In this document: in pieces, positions 12,657 to 23,462 of the stretch | Layout: every line of letters begins with the position of its first letter | Numbering within the stretch: the stretch's first letter is position 1 | DNA from: Epiperipatus broadwayi | Lineage: Eukaryota > Onychophora > Udeonychophora > Euonychophora > Peripatidae | Direction: 5' to 3' | NCBI GenBank assembly: GCA_028023455.1 | Contig: JAQFVV010012402.1 | Span: 16,866,935-16,930,934 of the forward strand | DNA: 64,000 bases | The notes under the pieces: model-generated | Told to the model about the DNA's origin: nothing | Database searches by the model: none | Seen by the model: the letters and a program-made list of their open reading frames with translations, nothing else | Position numbers and translations under genes: made by a program

Positions 12657-14150
12657 AGAAGAAAGCAAATAAATCTCTCAAAGTAGATAAATCTACAATT
12701 ATTCTCCCTGCTGACAAAGGCAATTTAACAGTTGTAATGGATACAACTGTTATGACAACAAAAGACAATAACTCCTAACAGCAGGCCAATATAGAAAAGT
12801 GACAAAAAATTCAATACAGAGTTCAGAAACAAAGTTACAAGCATTACTCAGAAAGCATCGCAAGTACTTCGCTGATTCAGAAAAAAATAAATATTTCAGC
12901 AAAATTTCTCATCTTTATGGTCTACCTAAAATCCTTAAAGATCATGTTCCATTAAGTTAGTTCTAGAGGTTCACATTGCCAAAATTTGACAAGATTTCTT
13001 CTCAAAAGCTTTGTCCTTTGGTATTCAAGACCCAGTCTTTTGTCAGTGATTCTAGATACTTTGTAGAATTATCAAGAACATGAAAATTGAAAGGACTTAC
13101 TGGTAAGCTTTAATGTGGAAAGTTTATTCACGAATTTGCCATGTGTAGAATCATTGTCTATTGTAAAGAAAATATTAAATAGTGATAATAGTTTACAAAC
13201 CAGAACATCTTTTCCTATTGATAATATAATGGAACTATTAACTTTCTGCATAAAAATAACCTACTTTCAATATAACACAGAATTCTTCCAACAAAATTAA
13301 AAAATGGCTATGGGCTCCCCTGATTAGCAGTATTTACACGGAAGAACTTAAAACCTTAGGTATAAAAACTACTTTTAAAACCTTAGGTATAAAAATTACT
13401 TCATATCCACCTAATGTTTGGCTTCGTTATGTGGAGGATACACTTGTTGTATGGCCACATGGTGAAGCACTGCTACAAACTTTCTGGAACACATCAACAT
13501 ATCCCCTTCAATTAAATTCACAATAGAATCAGAACAAGAACAAAAATTGCCATTCTTAGATGTTCTTGTGACAAGACTCCCTCAGGAAAAATCAACACTA
13601 CAGTTTATGGAAAAGCTATATAAACAGGAGAATACTTAGCCGATACATTCAATCACACCAGAAACACAAAACATGGAGTTATACTATCACTATGGAACAG
13701 AGCAAAAAAAGTTTGTTCAGAAATTTCAAAAAAGAAAAGATTTATATAGAACAAACTCTTATGAAAAATGGTTATCCATCAGCAATAGACAATAGTATAT
13801 CCATACATTCCAAAAATAGCAGTCAAATTAAGGAAAATCTGCAATCAGAATAATATCAGAACAGCTTTCCAGAGTCATACCACACTACAAGGAATTCTAA
13901 CATCTACAAAACCTAAACTTGAAATGCTGAAAAAAATTTGCATCTATGAAATACTATGTGAATGTGAAAGAACATATTTTGGTGAGACCAGTCGACCAAT
14001 TGAAAACCACTTGCAAGAACACAAACTGATGATTAGAAGAGAGAAAACAGATGTGTCTAAGGTAGCAGACCATGTATGTGCCAATGAACATATGTTCAAT
14101 TGGAAAATTACAAAAATATTGGATAGAGAAGAAAAAGTACAAAGAAAATT

Positions 14151-14569
14151 TAAAGAAGCTACTCACATGACAATGGCAAAAAATCCCATAAGTCAATCTA
14201 GTGTGACTCTACATAATGTAGAGAAACCATCAATCAACTTTCCTCTTAGGAAAAAGTGGAGAAATCAGGAGGAACCTCATAGATAAGTATATAAAATTTC
14301 TACTGTTGCTCAAGAATCTAAGGGTCCAGGTTTGAATTCCATGCTAGTACTGTCACTGGTCAGACCAGCAACAATTGAAGAAGAGGGGAGAATAATGTCT
14401 CAAAACATTGTGCATATACTAATCTGTTTGATGTGCTATTACTAACAGTTGAATGTATTTGGAATATTTAAAATAAAGTTAAATTTTTCTAAAGACATTC
14501 AATACCCATATTAGATGATGGAAATAGTCCAATATAAAAATACAACTAGAACATCATCACAAACCTTCA
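14151..14569 (+). repeat. Right pseudo-LTR of the Penelope-like element
   Basis: Second copy of the 11,331-11,760 repeat. Its first 136 bases encode the end of the GIY-YIG protein (stop at 14,284-14,286), so coding and terminal-repeat functions overlap. Its mid part carries a degenerate hammerhead-like motif. Confidence 0.8.
14355..14412 (+). ncRNA. Degenerate hammerhead-ribozyme-like motif in the Penelope pseudo-LTR
   Basis: The palindromic CTGGTCAGACCAG is followed by a TTGAAGA box (consensus CUGANGA) and, about 20 bases later, GTCTCAAAAC (consensus CGAAAC). Penelope-like elements are known to carry hammerhead ribozymes in their pLTRs. Both core boxes here are off consensus and the stems were not folded, so the call is tentative; the left pLTR keeps CTGAAGAGG at 11,591-11,599. 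Confidence 0.3.
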
Positions 14570-14799
14570 ATAATGTGGTTTTGAATAGCCATAATTTTTT
14601 TTCCTATTCTGAAAAGTTGTGATATATTTTATGCTTCATTTCTGAAAGAGGGAGCATTGTAGTAAAATAGAGTTCAGATTCTCTAACATCTCAAGGTTAT
14701 GATTAGTCCAATGTGCACATAGGATCACAAATTCAACAATGCACTGAACATAAAGTCATAGAACAGAAACTTTTGAAAATAAAATCAACCAACTGAAAA

Positions 14800-15140
14800 C
14801 TCAATTAGCTGTAATTCCAAATGACAAATGAATCAGCATCAACCTTTATATGTCTACATTAATCAACCATTTAAAGAATTCATGAAGAAATGGAACAGTT
14901 GGATAGTCTACAGATTTTGATGTGACACCATCAGGAAGAGGCCTAGCATTTTGCAGATTTGTGAATGGGTGAAAACTTCATAGGATGCTGTGAAACATGA
15001 GACAGTTGTAAACTTGTTTAAGAAATGTGGAATTAGTAACTTACTAGATTACCGAGAAAATGTGTTATATGAAGACTCAAATCCTGAAGATACTTCAAAT
15101 GATTCATTTATTTTCTGGATTTTGAGGATGAAGATTAAAA
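14800..15140 (+). pseudogene. Decayed pogo/Tigger transposase C-terminal fragment
   Basis: Translating in shifted frames gives NQPFKEFMKKWNSW near 14,861-14,902, then QICEWVKTS-stop-DAV and FKKCGISNLLD near 14,954-15,055. These match the end of the DDE_1 transposase domain of pogo/Tigger/CENP-B-related transposases (motif N-x-PFK...W, and the later SFKKCGIS). Frame changes and stops show it is inactive. It lies just inside the right inverted end of the host transposon. Confidence 0.7.
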
Positions 15141-15339
15141 GGTACCTAACTACAGTCTTCCCTAGTTAATTTTTTGCAGATAAATATAAAATAATAGTAA
15201 ATAATTATAGAAATTCATGAAAAAAGTGTAGAATTTTTTTCCCTTAAAAATGTGTATAAAAAAGGGGGCACATCTTATATGTTACTGCGTCCTATACACA
15301 GATAAATATGGTATATTAAGAATACACTACTTTTACCAC

Positions 15340-15480
15340 TATCAATTTTGATCTTGCATTTTTGACAAGCAGAAGTATTCAGCAAAATTCCTAAAAGCTT
15401 TTGTTAATCATATTTTTTGAAAACTTTTTGTTTCTTTTCCTCCTCTAGATTGATGGAATGTAACATAAACAGCTTTACTT
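15340..15480 (-). mobile_element. Ty3/gypsy-like relic E, right part
   Basis: CAGCAAAATTCCTAAAAGC through CTCTAGATTGATGG aligns with 3,617-3,690 (relic A), 6,960-7,025 (relic B) and 18,165-18,245 (relic D). It lies immediately outside the right end of the Tigger relic, so together with 10,320-10,510 it marks the insertion site. Confidence 0.45.
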
Positions 15481-16559
15481 TAGCAAGAAAAATAACTTAT
15501 CTATAATGAGAAGAGGAATTGTTATACCTGTACTATGAATTTCATTCATTTAATAATGTTGTATATGCAGGAGAAAAATTATATTTAAATAAAAAATATT
15601 AAATATATATCATATATGAAATTGATATTTCAAACATGTACATATTTATTCCTACATGAATAAAAATGTTTATATATGTCAGGTTATAGGAAATAATACA
15701 TATTTCCACATTAATATTCAACAATATGATAAGAAGAAAGTGTTTCCATTTTCCTATTGGGTTTCCCTTGTATACTAAATGTGCATAAACAAATATTTAT
15801 ATAAAGAATTATATCACTATTCATCTAAAATCAGTATCAGACATTTTTTCAAAATAGGAATTTTTCAGATTTCAATAATACATCTTTCCTTCTCAATGTA
15901 GCAATAAACTCTATTGAAAATTAAATAAATATTACTTTAACTATCTACAGTTTGAATATATTGAAATACTTTTTGTATATGTTAAATTAAATATTTAAAT
16001 GAGTTTATTATGATGTAAACCAATTAAAGAATAGAATTATGTAAATAACTAAAGATATTTTTACTTTTGATGTTGCTAGAAATACATCATTTATTATTCT
16101 AACACATATGCACGCAACTGTTCCCGAAAGCTATAAAGTGTTACTATAAAATAGATAAATAAATACACATGCTAGAATATATATATTTCCCCAAAGTAAA
16201 AAATTATTTGACTGAATCATTTATTATTATTAATAGCCTAAGGCTAAATAATTTTTCTCTAGTACCCTATAATAGCTTTCTTGTTTTCAGTTTAATTAGA
16301 AAAGATCCTCTTTTGCTTTTAACCCAATTTGTTACAAATTGTTAAACAAAGACAATTGTTTTTGTAAATATGAGAATTTAGAATACTCACATCTTGATAT
16401 CCTGTAAATAATAATTTCCCCTCTCCCCCTAAGAGAGTTGTAAATGTTAAAATAAATATTTTCATGGATTTTATTATGATATAAACAAAGCAAAGAATGA
16501 GTCTATTTCCATATAAATAATAAATACTTTATACAGAATATTTACTAAGCTCAAACCTT
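15481..16559. other. AT-rich non-coding stretch
   Basis: No frame, RNA gene or element could be supported; presumably decayed transposon DNA given what lies on both sides. Confidence 0.5.
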
Positions 16560-18860
16560 TTTAGGTATTGAGCCAATCTGTTTGACATGCTTTTTCTTCT
16601 TTTTGACAGATATTCACTTGTTTGCTATGATATGAATTCTATATCAATATTATAAACCAGTGGGTTTGGGAATCTATGGTATGCAAATTTGTCTTTTATC
16701 CTCTCCTTTGAGTTAGACATCTTTATAACCCAGTGTACAACATATTTAAAATAAATATCAATGACTAAAAATAGTATTTAAATGGCCTGGAGAGACCAAC
16801 AGGAGTTTCCTGTTCTTATTTAATAGTCTTAAACATAATTCTAACTTCTTGAAATAGCAATCTGACCATTTCTTGACATGTTGCTCTTTTCTGATCAAGA
16901 TGCCTTTCTCACTTCATTTTTTTCCAAGAAAGGTCATTTTCCTTTACCCTAGCACTATTAATTTTCTTTTATCAAAGGTACATTCGATAGTATTTATTTT
17001 ATTTAACCACCAAACATCACATGATCACCATTTCTTATGCTAACTCATAACTCTTATTAAAATAGGCAAAACTCTCCATACAGTAGTGCCACTCAGTATA
17101 AGCCAGAGTAATCAATGAATGCCAGAAGGCTTGTGCATAAAATCCCTAACTAGTGCCTACTCATCCAATGTCTCCAGACTAGTTTCTGGCTTGTGGCCTT
17201 TGTCAGTGAGAAGCCTTAAATCTGAGAGCATTGCACCTAGATCTTAGGCGCTACTGTATGATGAATTTTTCATTTTAATGTTATGAGAAAGCATGAGAAA
17301 TGGTGATCATGTGAAGTTTGGTGGTTTAATACCAATCCTGCCTAGTAGGATAGTGGTGGCTATGGTTATTAAAGAACCAAAAGACAAAATGTATAGGTAC
17401 TGAATTGAGTTCTGACTTATATGACTATATAAGTTAATGAGCTTAGATTGAAAATATTTTCAATTTTATTCTCATAGTTTTGTAGTTAAGTAGAAATAAA
17501 GAGTGGCAGTTGGAAGGTTGCATGAGATCCTAAGATCTAGGTGCATTGCTCTCAGATCCAAGACTCCTCACTGACGAAGGCCGCAAGCCAGAAACTAGCC
17601 TGGGGATATTGGACGAGTAAACACTAGATAGGGATTTTATGCACAAGCCTTCTGACATCCATGATTACTCTGGCTTGCACTGAGTGGCACTACTATATGG
17701 AGTTTTGCCTGTTTTAATAATTTATTTTATTTACAAATGCAGTATTTTTTTTAATTCAGCATACTCTTAGCAAATCCATTTTGTAACTACGCTTCTATTT
17801 TTTTTGGTGCATGGGTAAATTATATTTTCATTGGTTTGTTGAAGAGTTTTCACATTTTTGCTTAGCACTTCTTTATTTACAGAAACCTTACTAACTGTAT
17901 TTATACAGATTCCCAGGAATCTAAATTCTTCCCTGATAAGATCCAATTTGCTCTTAACAATATAAGTAATAGATTTCTATTTTTGTTAACCTTTACAAAG
18001 GTATTAACATTGTACATATATTTATCAAATTACTATTTAGATCTTTTAGCTTTTATAGATATCTTAAGTATAAGCTATGCCTTTTTCTTAAATAATCAAG
18101 AACCGTTATTTTTTTTTGATACTAAGGATATACCCAATCCACTATCAATTTTCAAATTTTTTACCCACAAATGTTTTCTAATTTGTTTAGTTTTTGATGT
18201 TCATATTTTTCATTTTTTTTTTTAAAATCTCCCGTAGATTGAGAAAAGGCTAGATGGCTTTCTTCATTTCCCTGTTTTTGAGATAAACTTGAAACAGATC
18301 CTTTATGAATCTTAGGCCAGACACTGCTCATTACACTACTTTATTCCATGGTCAATACCCGATCCAATTGTTATTTTCATGCCAGTGATTGGTCAGTTTT
18401 TTGCCTTTAGCTCACCAAGGACCCGAACTTCATTATCCAATACTGTTTTTTAATTTCTTCTTTAATAGCTAAAGTATACTTTAATTATGGCTTGTTTAAT
18501 AATGTAGTCTCATTTTGCCATCAGACAAATCCAAAACTTTCAATTTAGGGGAGATTTGTCCATGCTAGTCATTCATATCCAACTTATTTCTTTTTAAAGC
18601 AATCTATTTAAAAGACTACCCATTTCTGATTTACGGGAATAAAACTGTCATTCTATGTAATTAGTTCCAAAAATTATTGGAGCTTCCCTAGCACTAGCAT
18701 GTTTCTAGGATTGCTTCTAATTTTTGACTTAAGGGGATGAATAATACTCTTAAGAGTTATTCTTTAAACTTAAGAATTTTAATTATTGTATTACAAATAT
18801 ATATTTTCCCAAGATTAATTATTATAGCTAGTTCATTTATTTTCATAAATAATTTTCTGT
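16560..18860 (-). mobile_element. Ty3/gypsy-like retrotransposon relic D (antisense), split by a foldback insert
   Basis: The best-preserved integrase remnant of the family. The minus strand of about 16,635-16,790 reads LVIDIYFKYVVHW, then KFAYHRFPNPLVYNIDIEF, aligning with the integrase core (LVxIDAYSKW...IFARHGLP..LVSDNGxxF). RATCQEMV near 16,880 matches the zinc-finger CxxC. DSGLGISLVSK near 18,130 matches the RNase H start. The copy is interrupted at 17,006-17,719. More decayed similarity may continue to about 19,900. Confidence 0.55.
17006..17719. mobile_element. Foldback (MITE-like) insert with long inverted repeats
   Basis: Arms of about 195 bp (17,054-17,249 and 17,529-17,720) are inverted copies of each other at roughly 85-90% identity by eye. 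They share AGGCAAAACTC ends and the block CATAAAATCCCT. A second, smaller inverted pair joins 17,006-17,062 with 17,270-17,330 (ACCACCAAAC...GATCACCATTTCT). The perfect 14-bp direct repeat ATTTATTTTATTTA flanks the insert at 16,992-17,005 and 17,720-17,733. No ORF is present, so it is non-autonomous. Confidence 0.7.
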
Positions 18861-19224
18861 AGTTTTATCATGTTTTCTCATCCGGTTACCTGGAGAAAAA
18901 TCATTGTTGTCTGCTGTTAGTTGATTAATCAAATTATGAAATATTGCAGTAGCTACAATACTCTAAAGTTTCTTTGTACAAACTCATAGATAATGTGCAC
19001 ATTAATGTTCTTCAAGATCAATATTAGAGAAAAACTCTATCCTATGAGAAATTTATTTTAGTATCGGAGATATTTAGTGATAAAGCTTTATTGGTGATAC
19101 ATTTATAATCATTTCAAATTCTAATACTTTTAATTAAGTTGATTGCAACTTTTGATCTCAGTTTAAATAGAAAATGGTCTGCAATAAAAATGCTTGGATT
19201 TAACATTTTCGCTTATCAAATGGC

Positions 19225-19235
19225 GGGGGGGGGGG
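19225..19235 (+). repeat. G11 homopolymer
   Basis: Uninterrupted run of 11 G in AT-rich non-coding DNA. Confidence 0.9.
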
Positions 19236-19999
19236 CAGAGACTCCTATAACATCTTGCTTTGTTAGAAAAAAAATTATGTAATACTTTCTTTCACATGCT
19301 GAAAAATATTCAGTTTGGTTAATGACATTACTGAGTATCATGATTTTTTAAAATAATCACTATTATCAGATTACTATAGGCACAGATAGATACCAATTAA
19401 GGTAATTTCTTTTATTTTTTCTATCAAGGGGACCTTATTCTTCTGGAAGCCAATAATGCATTTCTATATCAGTTCATTCTTGTTGCCTCACTTAATTTCA
19501 AATCATTTTTCGTTGGCTTTAATAATACTAAATGACTCCAAGTTAAATTCCATATGTGCTGGGAAGTTATTGATAAAAATAAGCTTAAATTTTCTCTTAT
19601 TTTAATATTTTTTTTACCATTTCGCCTACTTGTTCTATAGCATGTTGTAATTCTAACAATGATTGCATTTGCTATACGATCTATTTTACCACAATTTCTG
19701 CATTTCTAAAATTACATGTCATTTGGTCATGATCTCAGCTTTAGCAGCATTTTTCTTTTGCCAAGTTCACTGGTCCTTCCTTCATAAATATTTTTTTATT
19801 AGTGCAATTTAGCTTCAACAGTATAATTTCCTATATTGCTGCCTTAGAAATATATAATTTAGCTAGCTATTATCTTCACTAGCAACACTTGTGTTAGAAT
19901 CTATTCAAATGGCATTTCTCTACTAATTAAGAGTCAGACTTGTGATTTTTTTAAAACTGATGGCGCCTTTGAAAATATTTTGGAATATGCAAAATTATG

Positions 20000-20037
20000 A
20001 GTGGCAATACATATAGAGTTTTACCTGTTTTAACAAG
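20000..20037 (+). mobile_element. Solo terminal fragment of the foldback family
   Basis: GAGTGGCAATACATATAGAG followed by TTTTACCTGTTTTAA matches the right end of the 17,006-17,719 insert (17,684-17,717). The rest of the element is absent, so it is a truncated copy or excision remnant. Confidence 0.5.
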
Positions 20038-20221
20038 GTTTGCTAAAATACTGTGAAGTTACGGATTGGATAAGGTGGATTAAACTTTAAATTTGGAGAG
20101 ATTTTAATTTTGCAGTGGATTAGTAATTGAAAATGATAACGATCGTGTAACCTTTTATCTACAGTACACATTGATATAATTCTTGCATTCATACAAAAGC
20201 TTATACTAATGTCAAAAACAA

Positions 20222-20304
20222 ACAAAACCACAAACCCGGGATCTTTAGAATCATGAATACTAATTTTAAGTTGATGCTCTAATCAACTAGGTTATTCTGT
20301 CAAT
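20222..20304 (-). repeat. Possible old tRNA-derived SINE fragment
   Basis: On the minus strand an A-box-like TAGTTGATTAGAGCATC is followed about 35 bp later by a decayed B-box-like CCCGGGTTTG. A TTGACA hexamer lies on both sides (too short to be a firm target-site duplication). It is more decayed than the SINE at 9.6 kb. Confidence 0.35.
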
Positions 20305-21089
20305 GACTATTAAAATACCTTCATCATAAGCTTTTGGATAAAAATGCAAATATTTTAAAATAGTTTTCATGTTTGCAATGATATCTTATTTAATTAATGA
20401 ATAACCAATACTACTGTTTTTTCCCTTATTTCTATATTTTTACTGCCAAGTTGTAACTTTTTTTGAGGGATTTCTTGCCTATTATCTAGATAAATAAAAA
20501 ATAAATAAATATTGAAAAGGTAAGTTGATCATCCAATTCTATACCATATAGTAATAAGAATAAATTTATTTTGAATTGATGTTACATTCAGATATATTTA
20601 CAAATATTTCTGCCCAAAGACAAATTAAGCACTAGAAGTTCTAATCAAGCCATTAATAAACCTAATATTTGATGCTAATTTTTCATTGTATTATCATTTC
20701 TCTTAGCATCTTACATGAAAATTTATAGTTCTAAATATGAATGAATTTAGTGTTGATTTTTGTATATGTTTTAATAAATATGCTACATAAATGTTATTAT
20801 TTCAAATTCACAACTGACAAAAATAACACTAAATTTTGATCATTTTAATATGTGTACATACATATACATACATAGCATCACATTAAAAAATATTTATCAA
20901 AAGATTTAAATTGAATATTTATGAGACCCCCTCTACAAACCAAGCATAGCAACTAAAAGTCATAAGGAGCCATAGTGAAATGAACAAACTAAGATATAAC
21001 TAGAGAAGGGAAAATTTACTATTGCTAGATTAGTTTGTAAATATGAAAGGTGTTAATTTATTACATGTAAGTGTACCATATATATATAT

Positions 21090-21126
21090 TGAAACAGTAA
21101 GATTCGCATTCGAATCTTAAGTTTCA
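21090..21126. repeat. Short perfect hairpin
   Basis: TAAGATTCG and CGAATCTTA pair perfectly across a 4-nt loop. The stem extends, with a small bulge, through TGAAAC and GTTTCA. No downstream T-run or gene gives it a function. Confidence 0.5.
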
Positions 21127-23240
21127 CCTTTTGCTATCGTCTCTCACTCACCACCATATCCTACCCGAATTTAAACTTTTTTGGTATCGAACTGTGTGTG
21201 TAGCAATATTAAAAATGTATAAATATATGTAAAATCCACCATAAACACACACGTTTCGATAACAAATTTAAAGCAATAAATAAAAATAAATTATGTAATT
21301 TGTATTTCTCTTTTAATTATATAAAAATATAATTTTAACAATTTATTTTAAATTATAAAGTTCGTTATTTATTGCTGTGTTTAAATTTTATATTTAATAA
21401 TAATTTTAGAAATCTGATTATAATTTACGTAAAAGTAAAAATAATTGTATATTCCCTTTTGTCTTTGAAATTTTAAAAGTAACGGTCGGTGAGAGATAAT
21501 AGATTAATAAAAAGAAACATTCCCTAAAATCTTTAATTACAAAATGTAAATGTAAAAATAAACTTGAACAATAGAAATGCAGCTTTTTATATAAATTAAA
21601 CGTACAAGAATGCATAGATTCTCCTTGGGGCAAATGAGGAGATCCAAAAATAAAATATAACAAAAGTGAAAAGATAAGATCAAAGAAAGGAGGACATTTT
21701 GAATTTTCTCAGAACTTTAGTTAAACTTTAGCTGTGCTCTCGATCAGTTGAGAGTCTACAGAAGTCATAAATTAATTTACCTACCACAGTATGGTCGAGT
21801 AGAAAGTGCCCAGACTATTCTCCTCCCGGAATAGTCTATCATATGCCGAACCTTCCCATTGCCCTCCACAAAATCAACCAAGAAGATCTGCTACCCAAAC
21901 AATTAGAAAGCTGCTGCTGCTGTTAAAATCAATGAAATAATCTAAATACTGGAAAGAACTACTTCTGAAATCATGAACAATTTGCTACTGAATCTGAAAA
22001 CTTCTCATAAAACAGCTACCTGTACCCAAATTCTCCTAGAGTACTCTAAATAATTACGCTATAGCTCTCTCTATATAACTTGTAAAACTATGAATTTAAT
22101 TATTAATTCCTTATGTAAATTTCTTTAATAATCTAGCTTGCCTAATTCTATCTTTTTTGGGGGATATATTTCTAAATTTTACATTTTTCTTATCTAATTA
22201 TAGCATGCTCATAAGATTTCCGACCGGACCTCGCCAAATTAAATATAGATTTTAATTAATATGGTTGCCATTTTGTCTAACAACCTATTAATATATTTCA
22301 TTATATACTTCTGTTGGCTGGTCTGCTCGGAAATCTTTCCAAATTTTCTAAATGCAAATCCACGATTGCTTAAAACAGTGGATGTGTGTCCTGCAAATCA
22401 TTAATATTTACTTCTATAAATTACTTAATATTTTCATATAAATCGACACGCATTCAATGCTTCATTAATTATAATGCAGGGGTCTACCACTTAGCAAATG
22501 GCTGACATATTAATTATTAATACTCACCCAGCTTACCTATTTTTTTATATTTTATTAAATTTTTAAGTAATAATTCCGTAAATCGCATTTCTTTGAGAGT
22601 CAAAAACATTCTTTATATATAAATGTTGATGATGTAGGGCCGAGTTATAAAATATATTTAAATCTTAACAGAATAGTCTGTAGATTATACATGTGTTACG
22701 TTTTGGAGATGCAATGACCTATTATAAGTCTTGGATACTCCGGATTCTATAGGATTGAAATTAATCCCAGTTGTCCTACACAAGCGGACAAATAAATGTT
22801 CCCGTAGGACTTGATGACTGTCACGCAGCCAGGAAGTAATCGTGGCACGAACCATTTGCCCCTGGTTATGCTTATGTGACACCTTATCTCTTTGGGCCTA
22901 CGGCAAACACCAGCCCATTGTTATAAACTCATTCACGGCTTCGCAGTCTCAATATACTGCCACCTCATATCGCCTTTCTAGATGTACCATGTGTTTCTTC
23001 TTATTAATTCTATTATTCAATATATAACTCCATCTCTGCATTAATGACATAACTCACTCTCAAATAAATGTCTGTCCATAGTAACTAGTAAATATCTTCT
23101 TTAATTAAATAAATGTGTCCGCCATTACGATTATTAATTCTTCTTTAGACTCTTGCATTGCAAAGATATAAATCCCGAAGGCATGCTCATGAAATACTTG
23201 CTCGAGAATTTAGATAGCTCGAGTACATGAGCCACATAAA

Positions 23241-23462
23241 TGTATCTTTTTGTAAAATATAACAGTATCGGAAATACTGCTACTGAGATATTAAATGTAA
23301 CAAAATATTATTGGTTAAATGATTTCGTAGTAAATATTTTAAATAAAGAAATATATATCTTTGTAAAGTATAACAGTATCAGAAATACCGTTAGTGAGAT
23401 TTTAAATATAATAAAATATTATTAATTAGATGATTTAGTATAAAATGTTTTCAATAAATAAT
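23241..23462 (+). repeat. 111-bp tandem duplication just upstream of the giant exon
   Basis: TGTAAAATATAACAGTATC (23,251) recurs as TGTAAAGTATAACAGTATC (23,362). The similarity continues through GAAATAC...AAAATATTATT to about 23,462. Substitutions are scattered, so it is moderately old. Presumed intronic or upstream DNA. Confidence 0.8.

Larger units (their letters stand above)
11706..14286 (+). pseudogene. Penelope-like reverse transcriptase with GIY-YIG endonuclease, broken
   Basis: Fragments in order along the + strand: an N-terminal region with SKHLTDNEISILERGLNF (about 12,200, duplicated at about 12,410); LPADKGN (about 12,705), the PADKGN block characteristic of Penelope reverse transcriptases; AMGSP (about 13,306); and RYVEDTLVVWPHGE (about 13,424), where the catalytic Y-x-DD has become YVED. 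An intact 120-codon stretch at 13,924-14,286 holds a GIY-YIG-like domain (CIYEI...YFGETSRPIE...LQEHK). There the GIY Gly is Cys and YIG is YFG. Multiple stops and frame changes separate the pieces, so no functional protein is predicted. Confidence 0.78.
11331..14569 (+). mobile_element. Penelope-like retroelement (degenerate) with pseudo-LTRs
   Basis: Direct repeats of about 420-430 bp flank the element: 11,331-11,760 and 14,151-14,569, both starting TAAAGAAG and both ending ACAAACCTTCA. Between them are remnants of a Penelope-type reverse transcriptase and a C-terminal GIY-YIG endonuclease. The directly repeated ends (pLTRs) overlapping the end of the ORF are a known Penelope-like arrangement. 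Internal short tandem duplications (209 bp at 12,111; 40 bp at 12,577) and many stops show long inactivity. It is inserted inside the Tigger relic. Confidence 0.8.
11187..15313 (+). mobile_element. Relic pogo/Tigger-type DNA transposon, interrupted by a Penelope-like element
   Basis: The ends are inverted: ACCATATTTGTTGGTGTATA at the left matches the reverse complement of the right end, where ACCATATTTATCTGTGTATA is read inward. Both ends sit next to TA dinucleotides, the target of Tc1/mariner-superfamily elements. The interior right part (about 14,800-15,140) keeps translated fragments of a Tigger-type DDE transposase C-terminus. The 5' part of the transposase is missing, so this was already a deleted copy or lost sequence when the retroelement at 11,331-14,569 inserted. 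Confidence 0.65.
18861..23240. other. Mostly AT-rich non-coding DNA upstream of the giant exon
   Basis: Apart from the two small fragments near 20.0 and 20.2 kb, the G11 run at 19,225-19,235 and the hairpin at 21,090, nothing is recognised. Segments near 21,800-21,900 and 22,690-22,980 are noticeably less AT-rich but hold no convincing frame with splice sites. Confidence 0.5.

Noticed and set aside
13924-14286. An intact host GIY-YIG nuclease gene
   Set aside because: It is the C-terminal part of the broken Penelope-like ORF, has altered GIY and YIG motifs and runs into the pseudo-LTR.
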